Assembly: GCA_008360975.2 (NCBI GenBank)
Contig: CM039183.1
Location: 79,086,350-79,150,349 of the forward strand
Direction: 5' to 3'
DNA: 64,000 nucleotides
Origin: Lichenostomus cassidix
Taxonomy: Eukaryota; Chordata; Aves; Passeriformes; Meliphagidae
Shown here: piece by piece, positions 34,613 through 45,800 of the stretch
Position numbering within the stretch: position 1 is the stretch's first letter
Layout: the number at the start of each line of letters is the position of its first letter
The notes under the pieces: model-generated
The model's database searches: none
What the model saw: the letters and a program-made list of their open reading frames with translations, nothing else
What the model was told of the DNA's origin: nothing
Made by a program: the position numbers and the translations under genes

Positions 34613-37600
34613 GTGAGGGGCGGGCCGGTGTGTCCGGCGGGGAGCCGCTCGGGGGAAGGATCCTGTCGGAGGGGTCGGGACGGCGGCAGTAGGGGGCTGC
34701 AGGAATGGGGAGAGCTCCGGGCAGAGCAGTCGGGGAGAGTAGAGGGCAGCCGGCCACGTAGGATGGGAGGGGACCAGCTTCGTGGCTCGGCCGCCTGTGT
34801 CAATAAGTCTGTTGTTTCGCTCGTCGCTCCCCGGCTACGTGGACATATGTGGTGGGAGTCAGAACGGCCCCTTGCCCCCCTGCCTGCCCCTGGCCTCTGT
34901 CTGCCTCCCTGGAACACTTCAGACCTTTCCCCGCCCTGACACTGACACAAACCTCTTGCCAGGTTTCCTTAGCTGTGGATTCAGGGAAAGCCTGTCCTGT
35001 TTTCTTGCCTTCTTGGTCATACTAGTCCATGGTTTTTGGTAGCAGCTCATAGTGCTGCTGGATTAGACCAGCGCCGTAAGCACTGGAGAGCTGAGGTCTC
35101 GTGGTTAGCTTAAAAGCATACTTCTGTGCAGTCTTCTTAGGCAAAATACGACTCTTTTTTTGGTTACGTGGTCAGTGTAGTTAGTTGTCTGTCTTTATGG
35201 AAACTGACCGCAGTTTGTGGTTTACAAAAAGCAGTAATCGCCCACCAACATCTGGTGTGGGTAGTCTATAATAATACTGTACCAGAAGTTCACAGTTAAT
35301 TCCAAAAAGTCAGTTTTCCCAAGATGGAATAATTCTTGATGTATTTATCGGATATAGTTTGAAGTGTGGTGAAATTCTAGAGCACGCTTGTGGTTCGTTG
35401 TGCCTGACTTCCCTTCAGCATTATCTGTTTCAGTAAAGCCTGTAGCAAGATCCGGATGGATTGTGGAAGTGACTGTAGCTGCACTCACTGTAATTTTGTC
35501 TATACCACTTCATGTTGTAATTTTTTTTGACAGCATTAAGTTATGAAGCATAAACAGTCCTGAGTATTTCTAGATAAACCCAGCACAGTATTTCAGTTTA
35601 CTGTTTATGTACTATGATTCCTAACTAATAGATTTGCTCTGACGTGTTGTCGCTGAATTTAGCTACCAATGGTACTTTGGTCTTTTTTTGACAGACGTGT
35701 CAGCCTTTAATTGGCAGTGCTGCTTAGCTCAGCTAAGAGCAGCTGAATTAGGGTTCTTGGATTGCTGAATGTCTCATTCTGATAAGGATTATGCTGTTGT
35801 CACTGTGAAGGAGGAAGTCATAGAAAATCTGGAGAGAGCCTCTAAAGGTCACTTGTCCTGGGGTGTACCTGTGCCAAGCAGTGGCACAGAGGCCCCAGTC
35901 TAGTAAATGACTCATCTCAGATCTGCCATGGCCCAAGGGACATATTGGGCATGGTGGAATGTGGTGTCTTTCAAAGCAAGTTGGTTTTCCTTCGTAGCTT
36001 TACTTTTGGGCAGGTCACATTTATTTATTACTTGAGCAGTTTGCTTGTTGTCTAGCCACTTTTGAGAGCCTCATGTGAATAAAATTTGTCATTTGAAAAT
36101 CCTTCCTGGCATGTAATCTGAATCTTTTATGAAATTTGAGTGAATGACTACTTCGCCCACTGTCAGGAGTAAAATGGACTGGAGTTTTGATTTCTCTTCT
36201 TTTTGTAACAGATGCCTTATTCAAAGGCTCTGGGTGGTCTGCTGCAGTCACAGCTGAAAGAGAAAAGAGACCTAATTTGCTTGTACTCATGGGTTGTTCC
36301 ATAAACATTCTGAACTCCAGTGGCTCTTTCCAAGTTCTTCCTCTATTTACTTACTTCTCTTAAAACTTGATATCTGAACTAGAAGTAGGACTCTACCTGA
36401 TGTTTTGTGCATTGAGAAGAGCAGAACCCTTGTTTTTTGTATCTCATGTTGCAGTGCTCCTGTTGTATAGTCAGGAAGAAGCTGCTTTTTTTAAAGGTCT
36501 CTGTGTTGGAATTTCAAGCTGCTAAACCACTCTTAGCTAGTGCATAGCTTAGATTTACCTGTTTTTCCTTGTACATTTAATCACTCTTTTCCCCATAAAA
36601 TATATTTGGTGTTCAAGAGGTTGGAAAGCCTAGATTTTTGCCCATTCTTCAAATGTACAGGGAATTTTTGAACAGGTTAAACTATCTGTGGATGTGTAAT
36701 GAGTAGGAATTAATAGTTGAACTCTTCTGTAAAGCGTAGGACAATGTGCTGCTTGTCCTTGAAAGGTGTACTTGCTTTGTTTATCTAGGAATTCATGTGT
36801 GTTTCCTTGAGGATATCTTGCTCAATGCCAGTGCTAAGCCTGTTGTATTACTATCCAGCTTCAATTTTCTAGTCACTTTTTTCCAGATTCTAAACTATTA
36901 CTTTAATGTGTATTAGTGAAAGTTGCCTTTAGGTAAGACTATAGTCAACAGGATGTCCTGGAAAAGTGGTAACGTGATGGCAAATTCCTGTGGCTTTGGT
37001 TCCATAAACCTTTTTTATTAGCTTAGTAATCAAGTAGTCTGTGTAGTGAAGTTTGCTTTGGGTACAAATATTATCAGGATTTCCATGCTGTTATGGTTAC
37101 AGGTCTTTCATGGTGTTATGAAACAAATGCGAATGGACCAACATGGAGAAATGTCAGCATGCTTGTTTCAAAAACAATCCGCAAAAACAATCCACACTGG
37201 AAGTATTTAAGATATTGCAATACCCTTATAAGGATAGAATTAACCTTCCTGAAATGTATGGTGTTGTCAGTCATCTTTTACTTCATTTAGCAACTTATTA
37301 TCAAAAGGAAAAGCAAATGAATTTAGTACCTTCAGAAAAGCCATATTGTTTTTACTTATTCTGTTTTAAAGGAAGGGTTAGGAAAGCTCTAGGCTTCTTT
37401 TATATGGAAAATAGAAACCATTACTTCGTGCTGTTTTAGGAGAGCCAAGTTAGGGGAGCTAGATAATTTTTCACCATGTGCATTTTAGATGCAATTGGTA
37501 TTTAGAAAATCAGTAACACTTAAAAAATAAATTAATAAACCCCAGCAGAAAAGCAGTAAATGGAATGAAGTTATGCAAATTTTAAGGTCTTGAGAAATAT

Positions 37601-40600
37601 GTTTCTAGTAAAGCCACCTGAGGATGGGCTTCAGGGCCATGTGACTGATTTGACAATTGAGTTACTTTAATGCAGAGCACATTTAAGATGCAAACCCAGT
37701 AATCTGTCTTCGAGTGGCATTGAATTCTGAGTAGCTGAATCTCTTCTGTATTCTCCTTCACTTCCATATAAGACCATTGTCTATATTAAATGAAAAAAGC
37801 CACAGCAGCAGCTACTGGCCACTGTCTTGGTACCACTATCCACATCTGTGTTAGCCAGATTTTGGTTTATCCAATATCAGAATGTAGGCTTTTATTGGAA
37901 GAATCGGAAGGACCACAGGTGGGAGTTCTAGTATCAAATCAGACTAGATGTCAGAAACATACATTGATGCTGCCAACCATGAGGTGAGGGTTGGTTGTTG
38001 TTTCCTTGATCCTCTGAGCCAAGAAGACACAACCTCTATGGAAATGCTATGGAAAAAGACAAAATTGGGAATTTGTTGATAGAGAATATGATGCACAGAG
38101 AGGTGTCTGGAACTTCATAGTGGGAGGCTTCTGCCAGCTCTGTTCATTTTTCCCAAATGTTGAGATTTCATGTCTGCTGTCTGCTGTTTGCAGGAAATGA
38201 AATCTATCACCATTATCCTTAGTCACTGAGGTATTTGTAGAATCTTTGTTCATTTCATACTCAGGAGAGGTGTGACAGCTTTGATTTGTGTAGTGACTTC
38301 TTGTGAGAAACAGATTTTTGAGACAACCATAGTAGGTAGAGAGCTCCTTTTTCAGCTGTAGGAGTTCTGCCTCCATGGGGTCAGATGACACATCTGACAC
38401 ACTGCTTCTTGGAGGGTGTCTGACAGCTCTGGTGCACTGGTGCTTTGCCTTCTCTGAGGGGGAGAGCTGAGTGAGACAGCTCTACCTACCCACTTGCAGG
38501 AGGCAAGATAGCACAAACACTTTCTTGCTACTAAGGAATAGCTTCCAAATTGGTTGACATCTTTTAAATTTTCCTGAGTTGTGAACAAGTGTAATAAATA
38601 GCTCATGTCTCTGAGGGTTAGAAACCCACTTGCTGCTGAAGTAAAATATCTTTGGGATACTCTGACCACTGCTCCAATTCCTCCATTTTTTGTGACTTTT
38701 TTCTATAATAAAATGTTGAATAGGAATTAATTTTTAAAGATAATCTGAATTCTAGATAATATGTATGTAAATGTTAAAAATATTATAGCCTCATTTAGCT
38801 TTTTATGTCTTTTAATTATTACAACATTAGGAAGATGCTGGTATTACAATATGAATGTGATTCATGCTGAGAAGCCTACAGAAATATCTGCAAATAAAAA
38901 TGAAGACACATAATTAAAAGAGTACCATGTTCTAGATAATACGAATTCAAAGTTTAAAAAGTGCTGGTGCTTCCTGTTTTGTGTTTGTTTTAGGTGCTTA
39001 CTGTTCAGCTGGGACTCCATATACTAGAAATAAGCATTTGACAGCAGAAAGGTTTTCATACAGACTTGAGCTTCAATTCACAGTGTGAAAGATTTAAGGC
39101 TTCACTTAAGGACTTACTTCTTATAACAGATTATCAACCTTTTTTGGATATTGTAATAATGTGACAGTGTTACCAGTGTGACAGTCAATCATGGAGAGAT
39201 GAAAACTTGATCTACAGCCTTCTGTCTTGAGCTCAAGGTGTATATGTCAATCAATATACTAATACAGTATCTAGTTTTGTAATGTGTAAAGAAAGGCTGG
39301 GTTGGAATGACTTATAAAGAAATAATTCAGCAGAGTCAGGTTTCACATAGCTGCAGTAAATGTCACCATGATGGAATTAGTGTGAAGTAGGGAGGCTTGT
39401 ATTTCTATTTAGTAGCAGACTTTTTTATTTTTTAATCTTTGATTTGTCGTTCACGTTATTTATTTTGGTGTTTGATGAGGCTAGAGCTCAGGTGCCTTCA
39501 ATAAGTTTTTCTCTGGCCTCTCTGTTCCTTTCTTGTGATGTCAGAAGTCTCAGGATTTGCTTTCTTCTGTATCATTTTCTCAAGCATTTCGGTGCCTTAG
39601 ATAGGTGTGTATCTGCACAAGGAAGGTATGGCACAGGGGACAGCAGGACTGCTTCCTTGGGTGGTGGTGCCATTACATACCAGTTTATCTAACAGATTAG
39701 TCAGCCTTATTTTATGTCTTCTCTGAGTGATTTTTCTTTATGTTCTTTTTTTTTTACTTTTTTTTCTGTGTAGCAGTAATAGTGATGTTTAAACAATGAA
39801 CTGTATTTAAGATGTGCTTTACAAGGCATGTGTAAATTTTCACTTCTTCCACAATATAATTTTATTGCCTAGTGTCATATTGATGAAATGTAATAAATTT
39901 TTCCTGTAGATCTCCTAATTTTTCTTTTTTAAATTATTAGTTTTAGAAGGGTGTTTGATGCACTGGCAGTAGGAGTGTGCTAATAGTTACCTATCACTCT
40001 TTGATTTATTGGTGCAACAAATCAGACTGCGTTTTTCAAATTAGAGCTTTTTTTCAAGCCCATTACAGTGATGTACTTCTCCTTATAGCCTGAGGCTTTA
40101 GAAGATCAGAGGACTAAAGTCCACACAAAAAAATGATAAATTTCTTGTGTTACTGCAGAAGTTTGTAAGTTGTTTGGAAAATGTCCTGTAGAGTGAACTG
40201 AAGCTTGCTGTGACAAATGTAAGCTGAGCAGTTTTGGTCAATTCTAGTCTCAGAAAGATTTCTGAATGTTACCCCTGGTCAGGGATGAGGGACTAAATTG
40301 TAGTGAATAAAAACAATTTTTTTTAAAATTCGTTGTTTGCCTGCTCTTTGAAATAGTTTTGAAGGTATACACTGAACAACTTCTTATCTGTAGATTTGCA
40401 TTCCAAGTATTTTAACCCTTCTGAATGAAGTGGAAAAGTAATCGCTGAAGGCATTGTTATGAGATATTTAAACGAATACTCTTGGATTGGAATTTTTTTT
40501 TTTCTTGAAAGTTTAGAATCCATTATTAATGTTTGCTCTGAACTGTTTGCTTGGAGCTTTATGGAAATCTTAATGATGATTCTTAAAACCAGAGGAGGAT

Positions 40601-42198
40601 TGGGATTTCTCTTTTCCAAACAAAGTCATATTTTTCTGATGTGTCTTTGCAAAAAGAGATATTAATAAAAGATGGTTATGCATTCAGTGGCTGAAAAGCA
40701 ATGGAAGCTAAGCTCAACCAGCTTTTTTGATGAAGCTGGGGTCAAGCAGTAGGATGTGAACATATATAATGGCTGCTAAGCTTGAGTAGGGTGGGGAAGT
40801 TTGGTTTGGTTTGGTTTTTTTTTGTTGTTGGGGTTTTTTTTTGGTTTTTTTTTGTTTTGTTTGTTTTTGGTTTTTTTTTTTGTTGTGTGTCCCTGTCTTA
40901 TTCCCCCCTTCTCCCCCATTGCTCACACTGAGGGTTTGTTAACATTTTTAGTTCTATTTCTCTATCTTTCATGATGGCATTGTTCAGCTTCTCTTGGAAT
41001 ATTTCACTCATGCATAGAACAGTTTTAAATTACATATTACACAGCAAACAAAAACATGAACTGAATGCTGTTTCACTCAGTTTGAAACTTATATCTGGAA
41101 GACTGAAGTGTGATTTTTGGGGCGCTTAATAGCAGTTCTCAGTAAATTAGTGATGTATGTAGTTCACCTTTTCTGTTTTCTGGGTTTCTGTGTGATTTTT
41201 ATATTGCAGTCTGCACCTCTTGTGACACTTTTGACTATAACTGCACACATTTCACAGGCTAGGTGAGTGCTACTGTCAGGCCTCCTTTACTTTTGAGAAA
41301 AGGGTTGCTGGAGAAAGATGGGTATGCTAAAGATAAAGTATGCACAGCTAAGCAGAAATGCTGTATACCCCAGACTGTGAAAATATTTTCATGAAGGAGA
41401 ATTCTTACTTTTGCTTCCTTTCCCTTCATCTTCCTCCCTTACCCCTTCCAACTTAGACCTTCGTTTCTTCTTGCCTGTTTCAGGAGCTTTAGACGTTAGC
41501 CCTGCATGAGTGGTAACAGCCTGAATTCATGTCTCTTGTACAAGCTGCTTTTATTTGCTCTGATGCCATCCTTCCTCCCACCTTTGTGAACAGCTCTGGG
41601 ACTGGAGGAGAGAAGCCTTCAGTCTTGATTCTGCAGTATAGAATTAGTAGGGACATGGGTAGGCATTCAGGCCAGGGAAGGGAAAATGGGACATAATCCT
41701 TTTATTGCAGTGGCTGTGAACTCTGGTGGTCCCTTCTTCCTTCTGGATATAACTAACAATGCCTCTATTAGCCAATACGTGCTCAACAGCTGGGGATGGG
41801 TTTTTAGTGGATGGCTTCTGCCCCCACCCAGTCTTTTAGTTCAGTTCTTGCTTTCTGATCACAGAGTAATGATACAATCAGACACAATACAGTCAGGGTC
41901 CTGAGGACCCTAAGGTTGGGAAAGCAAACGTTTTTGGATCTAGTTTACCTTGTAGCCTAAACGATTTATGTCAAAGAAAGGTAGGAAGTGCCTTTGGAGG
42001 CTGGGGTGGGGAAGGGAGTAATGTTTTTTAAGATGACTGAATGTTTGAGTGTAAGCTCAGATGGCATAGGGAAGGTCAGTCAGCCCTTGTCACATTGTCT
42101 TGTCCTGCACTTGCTAGTTTGATACGCAGTTGAATCGGTACAGTTGCTGGGGAAAAGAGTTTTTGTTTACTAATCTGTTCTGGTTTGTTCTCTTTCAG
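34613..42198 (+). other. IBTK: IBTK intron 1
   Basis: This 7.6-kb intron separates the noncoding exon 1 from the exon with the start codon. It is AT-rich, with short featureless open frames and a T/G-rich low-complexity tract at 40798-40890. No CR1 copy was recognised. First introns often hold enhancers; none can be pointed to here. Confidence 0.7.
40798..40890. repeat. T/G-rich low-complexity tract
   Basis: Runs of T are interrupted by GG and GTTG (TTTGG-type units) for about 90 bp, within IBTK intron 1. It looks like a decayed simple repeat and is likely length-variable. Confidence 0.85.
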
Positions 42199-42542
42199 GT
42201 CTCCCTTGCAATTATGGAGTTCTAGAAGAATAAGGTAGTGTGGAGGGGGAATCCCCCTCTGCACGCTAGAGGTCATTCACTTTTGGAATTTTCTATGGAC
42301 AAGAATATTTGTTATATAAGATGGTGAAATAAGACTTCTAAAAATATATTTTTATAAATATTTATTTGGATCAAGTGCCAAACATAACAGTACAAAGATT
42401 TCTAATGGCAGCTCAATAAACTTGGATTTACATCCTTGGAATTACAATTTTTCTAAGGCACTGTGCTGTGTACTGAATTGGAGTGCCTTGATACACTTAA
42501 GGGTTGTTCCCCTTAAGGAGAAGAGCAGCTTTAGAAGTGAAG
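42199..42542 (+). promoter_or_regulatory. IBTK: IBTK 5' UTR in exon 2, with four upstream AUGs and a hairpin
   Basis: A strong acceptor (TGTTCTCTTTCAG, ending at 42198) opens this exon. Before the main AUG there are four short upstream frames: 42214-42225, 42295-42327, 42321-42332 and 42405-42419, all closed. The in-frame stop TAA at 42498-42500 shows the protein cannot start earlier in this frame. An inverted repeat CTTAAGGG/CCCTTAAG (42496-42503 and 42510-42517, 6-nt loop) lies 25 nt before the start codon. The exon's 5' edge is a prediction. Confidence 0.6.
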
Positions 42543-42866
42543 ATGAATTCTTACATGCCAGAGTGCACTTCAAAGTGTCGATCTCTACAGCATGCTTTGG
42601 ATGTTATTTCTGTAGTCACCAGAGGAAGTGAAGGCCAGATCAAGGCCTTTCTCTCTTCTTACTGCTACAATGCTGCAACTATCAAAGATGCCTTTGGTAG
42701 AAATGTTATACATCTTGCTTCATCTTGTGGCAAAAAAGGTGTGCTGGACTGGTTGGCTGAGACCAAAGGAGTAGATCTCTTGGCAAAAGACAAAGAGTCT
42801 GGATGGACAGCTTTGCACAGAAGTATATTTTATGGATACATTGATTGTGTTTTGTCATTACTGAAG
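42543..42866 (+). CDS. IBTK: IBTK exon 2, coding part: N-terminus and ankyrin repeats
   Basis: It encodes residues 1-108, from MNSYMPECTSK to YIDCVLSLLK, and ends with donor CTGAAG|GTGAGT in phase 0. It contains the first ankyrin repeat material (DAFGRNVIHLASSCGKKGVL and GWTALHRSIFYGYIDCV). The following 3.3-kb intron 2 holds an antisense CR1 element at 44112-45045. Confidence 0.95.
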
Positions 42867-45800
42867 GTGAGTGATTTGCAACTGTAGTTTTCCTTGGCAT
42901 CTACAATTTTTTGGAGTTGTATTGATTATGTAAAAGTATGTTTTTAAACTTGACTGGAAACCTTTTGAGGGTTGTCTTAATACTGTGTTTAGATTGCAGT
43001 GCATTGATTTACTTGAAGGTTGTCTCTGTTCATAGAGATGTCTGTCTTTGGCCATGCAGAAATCACCACTGAGCAAGGATTCCTGATTAATTGTGGACTT
43101 CCTTCAAAACTTGTTTGTGTGGATATCGGGGTCAGGATCTTAAAAGTAGAGAGTGATCAGACTAAAGATACTCTGAAAATAGACTTCGCAGTAATTATAC
43201 TAATTGATGTTAGAGAACATAAAATAAAGGAAGATTAAATGGAGTTATAATTAGAAATTAATCTTACATTTAAGATATAAGCAATTCAAGATATGCAATA
43301 TTCTATCAAGTGAATCTCCATTTTATTAGTATTTTAAACCAGGAGTTTTGCTCAGTTCCCCTTATTCCTTTCTTAAAATTTCTGTTTCTTTCCATCCACT
43401 TAGCAAGTTGGATATATTTTTGATCTTCCTTCTGTTTCTCCTTTCCCAAGTATAGCAAAGGGAAGAGATGTTTGTTTGAGATGTTCAGGGTCTCTTTAAT
43501 CATGTGAGAAAATGAAACATTTGTGGTTCAGGGTTGTTTAAAAACAAACCTTTTAAGGCAGAGAATTTTCCATTTTGAATGCAGTCTTACAATTACAGTG
43601 ACTAGCCATTTGTAGACATAACTCTCGGCTTTCTATGAGACTTCAGGTACAAAGATGGTGGATCTGGTATCTTTTAATTCTTGAAGGTTTGATGACTTAA
43701 ATATGTATTTCATGTGCTGTCCCCTTACATAGTAGGGAAGTTTAATGAAAACTTGGCAAAAGTAGCTATTTTTATAAGCATTGTACATATGATTCTGTTC
43801 TCTAGAAAACTGGAAACTGTGTGCATGATACATGAAAAAGTATTTAGTCTTCTAGTGCATTTGTGTATATCTGTATCTTTAATATTTGCTTACAGGAGGC
43901 CTGTACTGGTTTTCCCCAATGTATTTTACTTTTCTGTCAGTTACATAAGCGAATGAGATTTTTTGCTAGCCAGCTCTGCTGATGTTCTTCTGAGAAGCAG
44001 AATGAAACGGCTTATGGAGGATGCTCTGTCTTCCAGTTCCTTAACTGAAGTCTGTCTGCTTTACTTTGTTATGAAAAAGTTATGTTCTTAAGGTATAGCA
44101 ACATCAAGAATGGATTATAGAATAGAATTATGAAATAGCTGAGCTAGAAGGTGGTCTCTGAAGGTTGTCTAGTCCAGCCCCCGTGCTTGGGCAAGGTCAG
44201 GCAAGCTAGAGCAGATTGCCCAGGACTGTCTGTTTGGATTTGGAGTAGAGCATCCAACATCTATCTCTGTTCCAATGTTTTAATATCAGTGCAGTGCAAA
44301 TGTGTTTTAGATTTAAACAGAATTTCTTATATGTTAGTTTGTGCCCATTGCCACTTTTTCTGTCCCTGGGTATTGCTGTGATCCCCACCCCTCACCTCCA
44401 GTCAGGTATTTGTTATGTATCATAAGGCATACTGTCCCCTTCCCCCATCCCAAATTTTCTCTGCACTAAGCATCCCAGCTCTCTCAGCTTCTCTTTGAAT
44501 GTCAGATGCCCCAGTCATTATTTTCGTGGTCTTTTGCTGGACTTGCTCCTGTATGTCCATATCTGTCTGGGAGTCCAGACCTGAACCCAGCACTCCAGCT
44601 GTGGCTTGCCAGTGCTGAGTAATGCTTGCTGGCAGCACTCCCACCTACAGCTCTGGATGCTTTCACCGTCCTTAACTCTGAGCTTGCTGGCTTGTGGTCA
44701 TCTGGTGGTCTACAAGAAGCCCTAAGTGCTTTTCTGCTAAGGTGCTCTCTAGTCATTCAGCCTCCAGCTGTACCAGGTCACTGGGTTGTTCCTCCCCAGG
44801 GCTAGGATTTGCATTTCCCTTTGCTGGACTTCATGTGGTTCCTCTCAGCCCGTTGCTCCAGCCTGTCAAGGTCCCTTTGAATATCAGCACAAACCTCTGA
44901 CTTACCAGCCTTTGCTGAGGGAGCAGCACTCTAGTCTATTATCCAGGTTGTTAGTCAAGATGTTAAACAGTACTAGCCCCAGAATCAGCCCCTGATGTCC
45001 TAAACTAGCATGGATGACAGATTTCTGCTGTGGGCTGGAGGCAGTCTTGACTTATTCTCAGGTTGTATCTAACTACAAGGTTTGCAACTCAGCGATTGGA
45101 GTTTATTTTCACAAATTCAGACCATGTGAATATCCCTGCAGCCTCTGCTTCTGAATATTTTAAATGACTTTCAAAGTGAAGAACATCCAGCTACCCTAAG
45201 TCATAAAAATACCAGTTAAGCCATAAAAATAGGTCAGTCTTTCTATCATAAAGTAAGTTTATACCAGCACTGTTGCACCAGGGTTGTTCTTACAATTTGG
45301 TGAATGTATGTTGTTGTTGTTCTCATGCGTGTTTATCCAAATAAAGTTGTTCCAGTTCATGTGTTTACCTCTTAAGTGTGAGGTTCCATAAGGTTTTCTT
45401 TTGCATTATCTATGAACCCAGGTACATAGGTACAGCTGTATTAGGTTCTGTTTGAGGACATCTGGAGTTCTTCCCTTTGGGGAAGTGATTGATGACACTT
45501 GACTTCCTAAAACCAATGCTGCTGTGGCAGCACTCTTTTGTATTGAGCAAATGGTATTTACAGAGATTGTCTACGTCTCTCTGAGTTTTAAAAAAATGAC
45601 TTGTTTGTGCTTTGTGCCTCTGAACCTTCCCTAGTTATCTCTTGCCTGGCTGCTTGTGTCCTCTTGCCTTTTCTCAGCACATGTGAAACTCTATACTTTG
45701 TTTGTGTTCAAAGTTGTAGTAGTTTTTTTTTATTTTCTCACTTGCCTAGCCTGTCAAAACTGATTCTGTAAAATGCCACTTTAAAAAAATATGTCCTTCG

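Larger units (their letters stand above)
34000..34900 (+). promoter_or_regulatory. IBTK CpG-island promoter
   Basis: A sharp rise in G, C and CG dinucleotides starts near 34.0 kb and fades by about 34.9 kb. It contains a 12-bp GC-box minisatellite (34217-34288), a GC box GGGGCGGGGC near 34335-34343, and two CCAAT boxes at 34360-34364 and 34393-34397 in the same orientation 33 bp apart, a spacing often seen for paired NF-Y sites. There is no TATA box. Exon 1 with a consensus donor follows. Transcription probably starts around 34420-34500, inferred from the CCAAT boxes, which usually lie 60-100 bp upstream. Confidence 0.85.

Noticed and set aside
38990..39245. An extra noncoding IBTK exon in intron 1 (acceptor-like GTTTGTTTTAG near 38993)
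   Set aside because: A pyrimidine tract and AG are present, but the possible donor at the end is weak and nothing else supports an exon. Transcript data would be needed.
42504..42542. IBTK starting upstream at 42504
   Set aside because: That codon is TTG, a TAA stands directly before it in frame, and the ATG at 42543 gives the N-terminus expected from human IBTK.
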